Shown in pieces: positions 6,266 through 13,703 of a stretch of DNA of 16,693 bases (position 1 is the stretch's first letter; each line of letters opens with the position of its first letter). Position numbers and translations under genes: made by a program. Source of the DNA: JAEHDI01 sp035455185 (GTDB lineage Bacteria > Acidobacteriota > Terriglobia > Bryobacterales > Bryobacteraceae); the NCBI GenBank assembly GCA_035455185.1, contig DATIFQ010000191.1:1-16693 (forward strand). The letters run 5' to 3'. The notes beneath the pieces are model-generated. The model made no database searches. It worked only from the letters and a program-made list of their open reading frames with translations, and had not been told where the DNA came from.

Positions 6266-7234
6266 TCAATGCTGCTTACGCCGGAGCACGCGGTAGGCGG
6301 CGGCAATCACATCGCGTGCGACGAGGCCGTATTTGTCAAGCAGTTGATCCGGCGGCCCGGATTCGGCGTATGTGTTTTGGATGCCGACGAATTCCATCGG
6401 ACACGGTTGCGTCTCTGCGACGGCCTGAGCGACCCGCACGCCGAGTCCGCTATCAACGAGGTGCTCCTCAGCGACAACGATCGCTCCCGTCTCGGAGGCG
6501 GCCCGGCGTATGGCTTCCACGTCGAGCGGCTTGACGGTGTGGATGTCGACCACGCGCGCCGAGATCCCCTCTGTCTCCAGATGTTCCTGGGCTCGGATGG
6601 CCTCGGCCACCATCAACCCGGTGGCGATGATGGTCAAGTCGGATCCGTTAATAAGCTCGACGGCCTTTCCGATTTCGAACCGCTGGCCGGTCTGGTAGAC
6701 GACAGGTACCTTAGGCCGTCCCGCACGGATGTATACGGGGCCGAAATGGGCCGCGGCCTGCCGGACGAGTGCGGCCATGGCGACCTCGTCCGCCGGGGAA
6801 AGAACGGTGAACCCCGGCAGCGAGCAGGCTAGACTCAGGTCCTCGACGCTCATTTGGGAGGGGCCGTCCTCACCGATCGAGATGCCGCTGTGCGTGCCGA
6901 CAATCTTTACGTTGAAGTTGGGGTACGCTACAACGACCCGCATCTGCTCGAATCCTTTGTTCACCACGAAACAGGCGAAACTCGCCGCGAACGGGATCTT
7001 GCCCGCCGCCGCCAGCCCGGCGGCGATTCCGACCATGTTCGATTCGGCGATGCCGCAAGAGAAGAATCGGTCCGGAAACTCCTTCGCGAAAAAGTGGGTC
7101 ATGGTGGACTTGGAGAGGTCGGCGTCCACTGCCACGACGTCCTTGTTCTCGCGTCCGAGCGCCACCAGAGCCTTACCGAAGGCCTCTCGGGTGGCCATGC
7201 CCATCTTCAGTTCGAACTTCGTTCTGGTGGCCAT
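6266..7234 (-). CDS. Transketolase, C-terminal subunit
   Basis: A 322-residue protein covering the pyrimidine-binding and C-terminal domains of transketolase. The catalytic Glu64 is in GIAESNMVGIAAGLA and protonates the thiamine cofactor; the motif SFACFVV follows. HSGISIGEDGPSQMSVEDL carries the conserved substrate-binding region, and the C-terminal domain runs from about 190 to the end. It works with the N-terminal subunit encoded just upstream to form one active site, moving two-carbon units between sugar phosphates in the pentose phosphate pathway. AAGGAG precedes ATG 7234 at good spacing, and the ATG overlaps the stop of the N-terminal gene (TAATG). Split transketolases are known in archaea and several bacterial phyla. 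A different two-carbon-transfer role cannot be excluded. Confidence 0.93.
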   Translation of the reverse strand: MATRTKFELKMGMATREAFGKALVALGRENKDVVAVDADLSKSTMTHFFAKEFPDRFFSCGIAESNMVGIAAGLAAAGKIPFAASFACFVVNKGFEQMRVVVAYPNFNVKIVGTHSGISIGEDGPSQMSVEDLSLACSLPGFTVLSPADEVAMAALVRQAAAHFGPVYIRAGRPKVPVVYQTGQRFEIGKAVELINGSDLTIIATGLMVAEAIRAQEHLETEGISARVVDIHTVKPLDVEAIRRAASETGAIVVAEEHLVDSGLGVRVAQAVAETQPCPMEFVGIQNTYAESGPPDQLLDKYGLVARDVIAAAYRVLRRKQH

Positions 7235-8055
7235 TATTGCAACTCCTTCAGTGCCACTTGCACTTCGTCCGGCGTCGGCGCGACTCCGTGAAACTTCGGA
7301 TTGTTCTCCATGAAAGAGACACCTTTGCCCTTAACGGTGTGGGCGATGATCGCGACTGGCTTGCCCTTGATAGCTTCGGCCTCCGTGAAAGCCGCCTGTA
7401 GCGCGGGAATATTGTGTCCGTCAAGCTCGATCACGTGCCAGCCGAACGACTGCCATTTGGGGACGAGCGGCTCGACTTCCATGATGTCCTTGACCCAGCC
7501 GTCGAGCTGGATCCTGTTGTAGTCCACGATGGCCACAACATTATCGATTTTGTGATAGGCCCCGAACATGGCCGCTTCCCAGACCTGCCCCTCCTGGATT
7601 TCACCGTCTCCCAGGACCACGTAGGTCCGCCACGGCTTGCCGTCCAGGCGGGCTGCGCAGCCCATACCGAGGGCTAGCGAGAGACCCTGGCCGAGAGAGC
7701 CGGTCGAGGCTTCGAGAGCCGGGATGAACCGCTTGTCTGGATGTCCCTGATAGGGCGAGCCCAGCTTACGAAGCGTTTTTAACTGGTCGACCGGGGTGTA
7801 GCCGCATTCCGCCATGACGGCATACAGCACGGGGCAGCCGTGGCCCTTGGAGAGGATAAAACGATCACGGTCCGGCCATTGCGGGTTGGCGGGATCGTGC
7901 TTCATGACGTCGAAAAAGAGCGTGACAAGAATCTCGACGGCGGACAATGATCCGCCAGGGTGTCCGGACTTCGCGGCGCCGGTCATCTCGATGATGTGAC
8001 GGCGGACGCGCTTGCACATTTCCTGCAGTTCTTCCAGGTTTTTCTTGCGTTCCAT
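7234..8055 (-). CDS. Transketolase, N-terminal subunit
   Basis: A 273-residue protein equal to the thiamine-diphosphate (PP) domain of transketolase. It shows SGHPGGSLSAVEI, then SKGHGCPVLYAVMAE, then GSLGQGLSLALGMG. The cofactor and Mg2+ motif is GDGEIQEGQVWEAAMFGAYH, ending with the Asn of DYNRIQLDG. It supplies the diphosphate-binding half of the active site and needs the C-terminal subunit encoded immediately after it. I chose ATG 8055 because GTGGGA sits just upstream; a GTG at 8064 is an alternative that adds three residues. A TGT-TACATT extended -10 lies upstream. The divergent gene on the other side encodes a double-ACT protein. Confidence 0.93.
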   Translation of the reverse strand: MERKKNLEELQEMCKRVRRHIIEMTGAAKSGHPGGSLSAVEILVTLFFDVMKHDPANPQWPDRDRFILSKGHGCPVLYAVMAECGYTPVDQLKTLRKLGSPYQGHPDKRFIPALEASTGSLGQGLSLALGMGCAARLDGKPWRTYVVLGDGEIQEGQVWEAAMFGAYHKIDNVVAIVDYNRIQLDGWVKDIMEVEPLVPKWQSFGWHVIELDGHNIPALQAAFTEAEAIKGKPVAIIAHTVKGKGVSFMENNPKFHGVAPTPDEVQVALKELQ

Positions 8056-8075
8056 GGTTCCCACTACAAGCTTTC

Positions 8076-8084
8076 AATGTAACA
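8076..8084 (-). promoter_or_regulatory. Extended -10 candidate for the transketolase operon
   Basis: On the minus strand TGT (8082-8084) directly precedes TACATT (8076-8081), four of six matches to TATAAT with a TGN extension. Transcription would begin near 8069, giving a leader of about 14 bases before ATG 8055. The element lies in the 47-base divergent gap shared with the ACT-domain gene. Confidence 0.4.
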
Positions 8085-8102
8085 TAGGGGGCGGAGGCGA
8101 CC

Positions 8103-8519
8103 ATGGCCGTTGAAATTCGAAAAATCGACTACTATTACGCGATTGTTCCCGACAAACCGGGCGAGGGAGCCCGGATCCTCTCAGCCCTCCACCAGGCCGG
8201 CATCAACCTGATCGGCTTCTCCGGATTTCCCGCTGGCGCACGGAAAGCACAGCTCGATTTCCTGCCCGAGGACAGTGCGGCATTCGCCAAGGCCGCCCGC
8301 AACGCCGGCTTGAAACTGAGCAAGAAGAAGGCCGGACTGCTGATCCAGGGGGAGGACCAGCCGGGAGCCGGCGCCGAAATTTTCGGCAAGCTGGCCGCCG
8401 CCGGGGTCAACGTCACCTCGCTGCAGGCCGTTTCCGCGGGCGCCGGCCGTTTCGGCGGCATGCTCTGGGTCAAAGCGACCGACATGCGGAAAGCCGTCAA
8501 GGCCCTCGGCGCGGCATAA
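8103..8519 (+). CDS. Tandem ACT-domain protein
   Basis: A 138-residue protein made of two ACT folds and nothing else. The first (about residues 8-70) contains the signature YYYAIVPDKPGEGARILSAL followed by AGINLIGFSG. The second (about 75-135) has LLIQGEDQPGAGAEIFGKL followed by AGVNVTSLQAVSAG. ACT domains bind small ligands, usually amino acids, at the interface between domains, and the DKPG and DQPG turns are the ligand-binding loops. With no catalytic domain it is likely a regulatory or ligand-sensing protein. A strong ribosome-binding site GGAGG (8094-8098) precedes ATG 8103. It is divergent from the transketolase operon, 47 bases away, so shared regulation is possible. The ligand is unknown. 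Confidence 0.85.
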   Translation: MAVEIRKIDYYYAIVPDKPGEGARILSALHQAGINLIGFSGFPAGARKAQLDFLPEDSAAFAKAARNAGLKLSKKKAGLLIQGEDQPGAGAEIFGKLAAAGVNVTSLQAVSAGAGRFGGMLWVKATDMRKAVKALGAA

Positions 8520-8531
8520 GAACCGGAACCA

Positions 8532-9500
8532 TCAGAGCAGCCTGGCGGCGTCTTTAGCGAAATACGTCAGGATGATATCGGCGCCGGCGCGGCGGATCGA
8601 GGTCAGCGTTTCCATCATCGCTCGCTCCCGGTCGAGCCAGCCGTTGCGGGCGGCGGCGACGATCATGCTGAACTCGCCGCTCACCTGGTAGGCGGCGACA
8701 GGGACGGGAAAGCGGTCCCTGGCCTGGCGGATCAGGTCGAGATACGGCATGGCCGGCTTGACCATGATCATGTCGGCGCCCTCCTCGAGGTCGAGTTCGA
8801 TCTCGCGCATGGCTTCGCGTCCGTTGGCCGGGTCCATCTGGTAGCTGCGGCGGTCTCCAAATTGAGGCGCCGACTCGGCCGCTTCGCGAAACGGTCCGTA
8901 GAATACCGACGCGAACTTCGCCGCGTAAGCGAGGATGGGAACGCCGGGGAAGCCGCTCGCATCGAGCGCCCGGCGGATGGCGGCCACGCGGCCGTCCATC
9001 ATGTCCGAGGGAGCGACGATGTCGGCGCCGGCACGGGCATGAGAGACGGCGGAGGCGGCCAGCCACTCGAGAGTGGCGTCGTTGTCTACATCGTCGTTCA
9101 CGACCTTCCCGCAGTGCCCGTGGCTCGTGTACTCGCAGTTGCAGACGTCCGTCAGGACCAGCAGCCCCGGTACGTCGCGCCTGATGGCGCGAACAGCCCG
9201 CTGGACGATGCCGTCCTCCGCGTAGGCGCCCGAGGCAGTCTCATCCTTGGTCTCAGGGATGCCGAACAGAATTACGCCGCCAATGCCGAGCGAACGGACT
9301 TCCGCGCACTCCTTGACCATCTCGTCCACGGACATCTGGTAGTTGCCGGGCATGGCGCCGATCTCGCGGCGCACGCCTTCGCCGGGGCAGGCGAACAGCG
9401 GGAGGATAAACTGCGACGGCGTCAGCCGGGTTTCTCGCACCAGATCCCGAAGCGAGGCGGTGGCGCGGAGCCGGCGCATGCGATGAACGGGGAATGCCAT
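8532..9500 (-). CDS. hemB: Delta-aminolevulinic acid dehydratase (porphobilinogen synthase)
   Basis: This 322-residue enzyme condenses two 5-aminolevulinate molecules into porphobilinogen, the second common step of heme, siroheme and cobamide synthesis, in the cytoplasm. The Schiff-base lysines are Lys195 (AYAAKFAS) and Lys248 (MIMVKPAMPYLD). The zinc triad is Cys120, Cys122 and Cys130 in DVCNCEYTSHGHCG, so it is a zinc-dependent form. I set the start at ATG 9500 because MAFPVHRMRRLR is the family's usual beginning; the open frame runs on to 9920 only as an antisense shadow of the acylphosphatase gene. No ribosome-binding site precedes it. TACAAT ends eight bases upstream, so the mRNA may be leaderless. 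It ends 12 bases from the convergent ACT-domain gene's stop. Confidence 0.97.
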   Translation of the reverse strand: MAFPVHRMRRLRATASLRDLVRETRLTPSQFILPLFACPGEGVRREIGAMPGNYQMSVDEMVKECAEVRSLGIGGVILFGIPETKDETASGAYAEDGIVQRAVRAIRRDVPGLLVLTDVCNCEYTSHGHCGKVVNDDVDNDATLEWLAASAVSHARAGADIVAPSDMMDGRVAAIRRALDASGFPGVPILAYAAKFASVFYGPFREAAESAPQFGDRRSYQMDPANGREAMREIELDLEEGADMIMVKPAMPYLDLIRQARDRFPVPVAAYQVSGEFSMIVAAARNGWLDRERAMMETLTSIRRAGADIILTYFAKDAARLL

Positions 9501-9508
9501 ATCCACGG

Positions 9509-9514
9509 ATTGTA
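9509..9514 (-). promoter_or_regulatory. -10 element of hemB (leaderless start predicted)
   Basis: TACAAT on the minus strand matches TATAAT in five of six positions and ends eight bases before the hemB ATG at 9500. Transcription from it would start within a base or two of the ATG. No ribosome-binding site is present, which fits a leaderless mRNA. Confidence 0.5.
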
Positions 9515-9536
9515 GCGCGGCGCAATCATGGGGGCC

Positions 9537-9545
9537 TGCTACGAT
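9537..9545 (+). promoter_or_regulatory. Extended -10 promoter of the acylphosphatase gene
   Basis: TGC (9537-9539) is followed directly by TACGAT (9540-9545), a TGN extended -10. Transcription should begin near 9552, leaving at most about five bases before ATG 9557. It is back to back with the hemB promoter in a 56-base divergent gap. Confidence 0.5.
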
Positions 9546-9556
9546 AAGCGGTGACC

Positions 9557-9847
9557 ATGGGCAGGCCGAAAGACTCCGCCGCGGTGGCGCGCCGATACCT
9601 TGTGCGCGGGCGGGTGCAGGGCGTAGGTTACCGATACTTCGTGGAGCGTGCCGCCTATGAGCTCGGGGTGACCGGTTATGCGCGAAACCTCGAAGACGGA
9701 CGTGTCGAGGTCTACGCCGTGGGTCCGCCGGACCGCCTTTCCGCGCTTGCGGGTTTCCTGTGGAAGGGCCCGCGCCTTTCAAACGTCCGGGGCGTCGAAG
9801 AACTGGATGCGCCGCTCCAGAAATACGCCGGATTTCACATCGAGTAA
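9557..9847 (+). CDS. acyP: Acylphosphatase
   Basis: A 96-residue protein that hydrolyses carboxyl-phosphate bonds such as those of acetyl phosphate or carbamoyl phosphate. The family signature is complete: GRVQGVGYRYFV holds the phosphate-binding loop with the catalytic Arg, and GYARNLEDGRVEVYA holds the catalytic Asn. The usual length is 90-100 residues. I prefer ATG 9557; a GTG at 9551 in the same frame would add two residues. Neither has a clear ribosome-binding site, and the extended -10 so close upstream suggests a nearly leaderless mRNA. It is divergent from hemB and is followed 58 bases later by apt, which has its own promoter candidate. Confidence 0.93.
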   Translation: MGRPKDSAAVARRYLVRGRVQGVGYRYFVERAAYELGVTGYARNLEDGRVEVYAVGPPDRLSALAGFLWKGPRLSNVRGVEELDAPLQKYAGFHIE

Positions 9848-9869
9848 CCCCGGCATCGTGAGCGCCGGA

Positions 9870-9878
9870 TGCTACAAT
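9870..9878 (+). promoter_or_regulatory. Extended -10 promoter of apt
   Basis: TGC (9870-9872) plus TACAAT (9873-9878), five of six matches and a TGN extension. Transcription would start near 9885, about 20 bases before the apt ATG. It probably drives apt-ispE-prs and perhaps the downstream ribosomal genes. Confidence 0.6.
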
Positions 9879-9905
9879 ACGTTGTTCCCGCGAACGATCA
9901 GACCG

Positions 9906-10433
9906 ATGAACAACGACCAACTAAAGAAACTCATTCGGGAGGTGCCCGACTTCCCGAAACCGGGTATTCTCTTCTATGACATCACGACACTGCTGAAGGA
10001 CGCTTCCGGCCTCAAGGCTGTCATCGACGCGTTTGGCAAGCGGTACCAGGGCAGCAGTGTGGACGTCGTCCTCGGAATTGAAGCACGGGGATTCATCTTC
10101 GCGCCGGCGGTGGCATACGCGCTCGGCGTGGGCTTCGTCCCCGTGCGGAAGCCGAAAAAATTGCCGGCGGAGACGGTCCGCGAGGAGTACCAGCTCGAGT
10201 ACGGCACCGACAGTCTGGAGATTCATAAGGACGCCATCCAGCCCGGCCAGCGGGTGCTGATCGTCGACGATGTCCTGGCTACCGGAGGGACCGCGGCTGC
10301 GGTGACCCGGCTGATCGAGAAACTCGGTGGCAAAGTGGCCGGACTCGGCTTTGTGCTGGAACTGGACTTCCTGCACGGCCGCGACAAAGTTGCGGGGTAC
10401 GAGTTGTTCTCCCTGCTGCACTACGAAAAATGA
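9906..10433 (+). CDS. apt: Adenine phosphoribosyltransferase
   Basis: A 175-residue purine-salvage enzyme that joins adenine and PRPP to give AMP and pyrophosphate. The start region VPDFPKPGILFYDIT is the classic APT signature. LGIEARGFIFAPAVA is the hood/pyrophosphate loop, and the PRPP-binding motif VLIVDDVLATGGTA spans about residues 117-130. Length is normal. ATG 9906 begins the conserved part; there is no clear ribosome-binding site in the short leader. Its stop overlaps the ispE start (ATGA). Its substrate PRPP is made by prs two genes downstream, so supply and use of PRPP are joined in one operon. Confidence 0.96.
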   Translation: MNNDQLKKLIREVPDFPKPGILFYDITTLLKDASGLKAVIDAFGKRYQGSSVDVVLGIEARGFIFAPAVAYALGVGFVPVRKPKKLPAETVREEYQLEYGTDSLEIHKDAIQPGQRVLIVDDVLATGGTAAAVTRLIEKLGGKVAGLGFVLELDFLHGRDKVAGYELFSLLHYEK

Positions 10434-11407
10434 GCACGGGGCTGCGCCACGCCCGCGTCGAAGCACTCGCCAAGATCAACCTTGCACTCAAAGTCCTGCA
10501 CAAGCGGACCGACGGCTACCACGAACTCCGGACGGTCTTCCAGACCATCTCGCTCGGGGACACTCTCGAGATCGAGTTCACCCCGTCGCGGCGCACGAGA
10601 ATCGAGCTGGTTTCGAGGGTCGACATCCCGGACAACCTGGTCGCCCGCGCCGCGCGGTCTGTGATGGATGCGATCCGTGTGACCGGAACGGTACGCCTCC
10701 GGCTCGTCAAGCGCATCCCAATGGGCGCGGGTCTTGGGGGCGGGTCGAGCGATGCTGCCGCAGTGCTCCTGGCGCTTCCCGTGCTCGCCGGCGGCCGGAT
10801 CCCTGCCGATCAACTGATAGGGCTTGCCGCCGGTCTCGGCAGCGACGTGCCGTTCTTTCTGGTCGGCGGTACCGCAGCCGGCATCGGACGGGGCACGGAA
10901 GTCTACCCGCTCCCGGACCATCCTGCGTTCCCGGGCATTTTGGTAGCGCCTCCCATCCACGTATCGACGGCGGAGGCGTACCGCGGGCTCGACCGAAAAT
11001 TGACATCAGTTGTTCCGCCCAATATCATGAATAATTTCCAGTCCTTTGCTTGGTCAGGAGGGCTGGGGGAGCCGGGGAAGGGCACGCCAGCGTCTCCGGG
11101 AAACGATTTCGAGGAGTCAGTTTTCCGGCTCCACCCACGACTGAAATCGCTGAAGGCGAGACTGTCGCGAATCGGGGCGGCGCCGGTAATGATGACCGGC
11201 AGCGGTTCGGCGCTCTTCGGGCTCTTCCGCGGCCGGAACGATTTGGAGAGAGCCCTTCCGCTATTCGAAGAGGAGACCGTGTTTCGGTTCAGCCTGGTGA
11301 CCCGCGAACGCTATAGGCGTGCCTGGATGCGCTGGCTTGCCGCTCACATTGAAGGGGAGATATGGCCGCCGCAAAGCCGGTACTCAAAAACAAAGACGAC
11401 CGGTTGA
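10430..11407 (+). CDS. ispE: 4-diphosphocytidyl-2-C-methyl-D-erythritol kinase
   Basis: A 325-residue GHMP kinase that phosphorylates CDP-methylerythritol in the MEP route to isoprenoids. Catalytic Lys15 lies in ALAKINLAL, followed by TDGYHELRTVFQTI. The ATP loop is PMGAGLGGGSSDAA (about 98-110), catalytic Asp139 is in GLGSDVPFFL, and NDFE and MMTGSGSALFGLF mark the C-terminal part. It is somewhat longer than the usual 280-310, and the last 15 or so codons (tail IWPPQSRYSKTKTTG) overlap the start of prs in another frame. The ATGA overlap with apt implies coupled translation. Confidence 0.95.
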   Translation: MSTGLRHARVEALAKINLALKVLHKRTDGYHELRTVFQTISLGDTLEIEFTPSRRTRIELVSRVDIPDNLVARAARSVMDAIRVTGTVRLRLVKRIPMGAGLGGGSSDAAAVLLALPVLAGGRIPADQLIGLAAGLGSDVPFFLVGGTAAGIGRGTEVYPLPDHPAFPGILVAPPIHVSTAEAYRGLDRKLTSVVPPNIMNNFQSFAWSGGLGEPGKGTPASPGNDFEESVFRLHPRLKSLKARLSRIGAAPVMMTGSGSALFGLFRGRNDLERALPLFEEETVFRFSLVTRERYRRAWMRWLAAHIEGEIWPPQSRYSKTKTTG

Positions 11408-12333
11408 AAGTTTTCACGGGGAACGCGAACCCGTCGCTTGCCGCTGAACTGTGTGCCTGCCTGGGCTGCACGGTGGGTTCAGCGCTGGTGAAGCCGTTTT
11501 CCGATGGCGAGATGTACGTCCAGATCCAGGAGAACGTGCGCGGCGCGGATGTCTTTGTGGTGCAACCGACTTGCACTCCCGTCGAACAGCATCTGTTCGA
11601 GCTGTTGTTGATGCTGGATGCCTTGAAGCGGGCCTCAGCAGACCGCATCACCGCAGTGTTACCCTATTATGGGTACGCCAGACAGGACCGGAAAGACAAA
11701 CCCCGGGTTCCGATTTCCGCGAAACTAATCGCCAGTCTTCTGGAGCGGGCAGGGGCCGACCGGATACTAGCTCTCGACCTTCACGCTGCACAGATCCAGG
11801 GTTTCTTCGATGTCCCGGTCGATCATCTGTTTGCGACACCGGTGATGATCGACTACTTTAAGTCTCTGGGGATCGGGAATCTGACGGTTGTTTCCCCCGA
11901 CGCAGGGGGAGTGGAGCGGGCGCGGGCGTTTGCCAAACGGCTCAAGGCGCCGCTGGCGATCATCGACAAACGCCGCGAGCAGATGAATGTGGCGGAAGTG
12001 ATGCACATCATCGGCCGGGTTAGGGGGCGGAACTGCCTGATCGTCGACGATCTGATCGACACGGCGGGAACGCTGGTGAACGCAGCGGCGGCCATGCTGG
12101 ATCACGGCGCGCTGAGCGTGACGGCATGTGCGACCCACGCGGTGCTGTCCGGTCCAGCGGTGGACCGGATCGAGGTTTCGGGCCTCAAGGAAGTGGTGCT
12201 GACAAACTCGATTCCGCTTCGGGAAGATGCGAAGCGGTGCAAGCGGATCCGGACGCTTTCCGTGGCGCGGTTGCTGGCGGAAGCGATTCGATCGATCCAC
12301 GAGGAGACTTCGGTCAGCAAGTTGTTTGTCTGA
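11362..12333 (+). CDS. prs: Ribose-phosphate pyrophosphokinase (PRPP synthetase)
   Basis: A 323-residue enzyme making PRPP from ribose 5-phosphate and ATP, the precursor for purines, pyrimidines, histidine, tryptophan and NAD. It shows FSDGEMYVQIQENVRG, then PYYGYARQDRKDKPRVPISAKL (in two conserved blocks), DLHAAQIQGFF, VVSPDAGGVERA and the PRPP loop CLIVDDLIDTAGTL. A good ribosome-binding site (AAGGGGAG) sits just before ATG 11362, so the start is firm even though it lies 46 bases inside the end of ispE. The first dozen residues are a short extension to the usual family N-terminus. ispE-prs adjacency is widely conserved in bacteria. Confidence 0.97.
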   Translation: MAAAKPVLKNKDDRLKVFTGNANPSLAAELCACLGCTVGSALVKPFSDGEMYVQIQENVRGADVFVVQPTCTPVEQHLFELLLMLDALKRASADRITAVLPYYGYARQDRKDKPRVPISAKLIASLLERAGADRILALDLHAAQIQGFFDVPVDHLFATPVMIDYFKSLGIGNLTVVSPDAGGVERARAFAKRLKAPLAIIDKRREQMNVAEVMHIIGRVRGRNCLIVDDLIDTAGTLVNAAAAMLDHGALSVTACATHAVLSGPAVDRIEVSGLKEVVLTNSIPLREDAKRCKRIRTLSVARLLAEAIRSIHEETSVSKLFV

Positions 12334-12396
12334 GTTTGATGCCGGGCCACGCAGCCCACGTCCATCGGACCTGCGACCCGGAAAAAGGAGTTTCGA

Positions 12397-13062
12397 ATGA
12401 GGAAGGATATCACGGTTTCCGCGACCGTTCGTGATAGTCGCGGAAAGAATGAGGCGCGCCGTTTACGAGTGACTGGGATGGTTCCGGCAGTCGTGTATGG
12501 CGCTGGTCAGAAGCCGCTCTCGCTGTCGGTTGATCCGAAGCAACTCTTGAAGATCCTCCACAGCAAGACCGGCCACAACACGATTTTCAGCCTGACGACT
12601 GGCGACGGCCCATCGCCGGTGATGATCGTGGACTGGCAGTTCGAGCCGGTGAAGGGTACGCTGCTTCATGTCGATCTCAAGCGAATCGACTTGTCGAAGC
12701 GTCTCCGGGTTTCGGTGCCGGTGTACACGCAGGGAGAGCCGAAGGGCGTCAAGCAGCAGGGTGGCCTGTTGGAGATCGTTAACCGTGAGATGGAGATCGA
12801 GTGCCTGCCGGACGATATTCCGGAACACTTCACGGTCGATGTCACCGAGTTGCTCATCGGCCAGAACATCCGCGCGGCGGACGTGCCGATCGGCGAGTCG
12901 GTCAAGCTGCTCAGCCACGGTGACGCTGTAATCGCACACGTCGTTACGCTGCGGCATGAGGAGGAGAAGCCGGCGGAAGAGGCCCCGGCTGCCGAGGGAG
13001 CGGCTCCGGCGGAACCCGAGGTGATCAAGAAGGGTAAGAAGGAAGAAGAGGGTGAGGAGTAA
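12397..13062 (+). CDS. rplY: 50S ribosomal protein L25 (TL5/Ctc type)
   Basis: A 221-residue 5S rRNA-binding protein of the large subunit, of the long TL5/Ctc type. Residues 1 to about 95 are the L25 barrel, with RRLRVTGMVPAVVYG, and then FEPVKGTLLHVDLKRI. Residues 96-185 are the TL5 C-terminal domain (VPVYTQGEPKGVKQQGG, LPDDIPEHFTVDVTEL). The tail from about 190 is Glu-, Ala- and Lys-rich and likely disordered. A strong AAGGAG lies at good spacing before ATG 12397. The short gap after prs (63 bases) has no terminator, so it is probably part of the same transcript. pth follows at 29 bases. Confidence 0.96.
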   Translation: MRKDITVSATVRDSRGKNEARRLRVTGMVPAVVYGAGQKPLSLSVDPKQLLKILHSKTGHNTIFSLTTGDGPSPVMIVDWQFEPVKGTLLHVDLKRIDLSKRLRVSVPVYTQGEPKGVKQQGGLLEIVNREMEIECLPDDIPEHFTVDVTELLIGQNIRAADVPIGESVKLLSHGDAVIAHVVTLRHEEEKPAEEAPAAEGAAPAEPEVIKKGKKEEEGEE

Positions 13063-13091
13063 CCGGCCGGGCGCCGGGAGGAGCGGAAGCC

Positions 13092-13703
13092 GTGGAAGCC
13101 GATTCACGCGCTACTCCATTCCTTCTGGTCGGGTTGGGGAATCCGGGCGAGCGGTACGAGCAGACGCCGCATAACCTCGGGTTCCTCGTCATCGACCGGC
13201 TTGCGGAGCGCCATCGGATCCGCGTGAGCCGCAAAGAGGCCCGCTCGCTGACGGGTACGGGCACTGTGGAAGGGATCCCGGTCGTACTGGCCAAGCCACA
13301 AACTTACATGAACCTTAGCGGCGGGGCGGTGGGGGCTTTGCTCGCGAAGCATGGCGCTCGGGCCGAGGATCTTGTGCTGGTTTATGATGACCTCGATCTC
13401 CCATGGACGGCGGTTCGGATACGTCCGAAGGGTTCGCCGGGAGGGCACCACGGGGTCGAATCGGTAATCCGGGCGGTGGGAACTTCGGAGTTCCCGCGGG
13501 TTCGCCTGGGGATCGCCGGCTATAAGGTCGGCGATGGTGCGGAGTTTGTGCTTTCGCCGTTTCGGCGGGGGCAGAAGGAAGAACTGGATGAGTTGCTGGA
13601 TCACGCGGCTCAGGCGGTGACTTCCATCATTTCCGAGGGCGTCGGAATGGCCATGACGAGGTTCAATCGTCGCGCCCGAGGTAAACAGACTGAGGAAGAA
13701 TGA
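13092..13703 (+). CDS. pth: Peptidyl-tRNA hydrolase
   Basis: A 203-residue enzyme that releases peptides from peptidyl-tRNA dropped by ribosomes. The signature LVGLGNPGERYEQTPHNLGF holds Asn17 and catalytic His27. KPQTYMNLSG holds Asn74, and VYDDLDLP holds Asp99 (Asp93 in Escherichia coli). The next conserved loop reads GGHHGVESV, with His120 in place of the frequent Asn114. The GTG start at 13092 is preceded by GGAGGAG and GGAAG, a strong ribosome-binding region, and fits the family's start. Its stop overlaps the rpsF ATG (ATGA). rplY-pth is a common pair in many bacteria. Confidence 0.96.
   Translation: MEADSRATPFLLVGLGNPGERYEQTPHNLGFLVIDRLAERHRIRVSRKEARSLTGTGTVEGIPVVLAKPQTYMNLSGGAVGALLAKHGARAEDLVLVYDDLDLPWTAVRIRPKGSPGGHHGVESVIRAVGTSEFPRVRLGIAGYKVGDGAEFVLSPFRRGQKEELDELLDHAAQAVTSIISEGVGMAMTRFNRRARGKQTEEE

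Noticed and set aside
9501..9920. 140-codon N-terminal extension of the hemB frame
   Set aside because: It is antisense to acylphosphatase and apt, low in family-like residues, and hemB proteins begin near MAFPVHRM at 9500.
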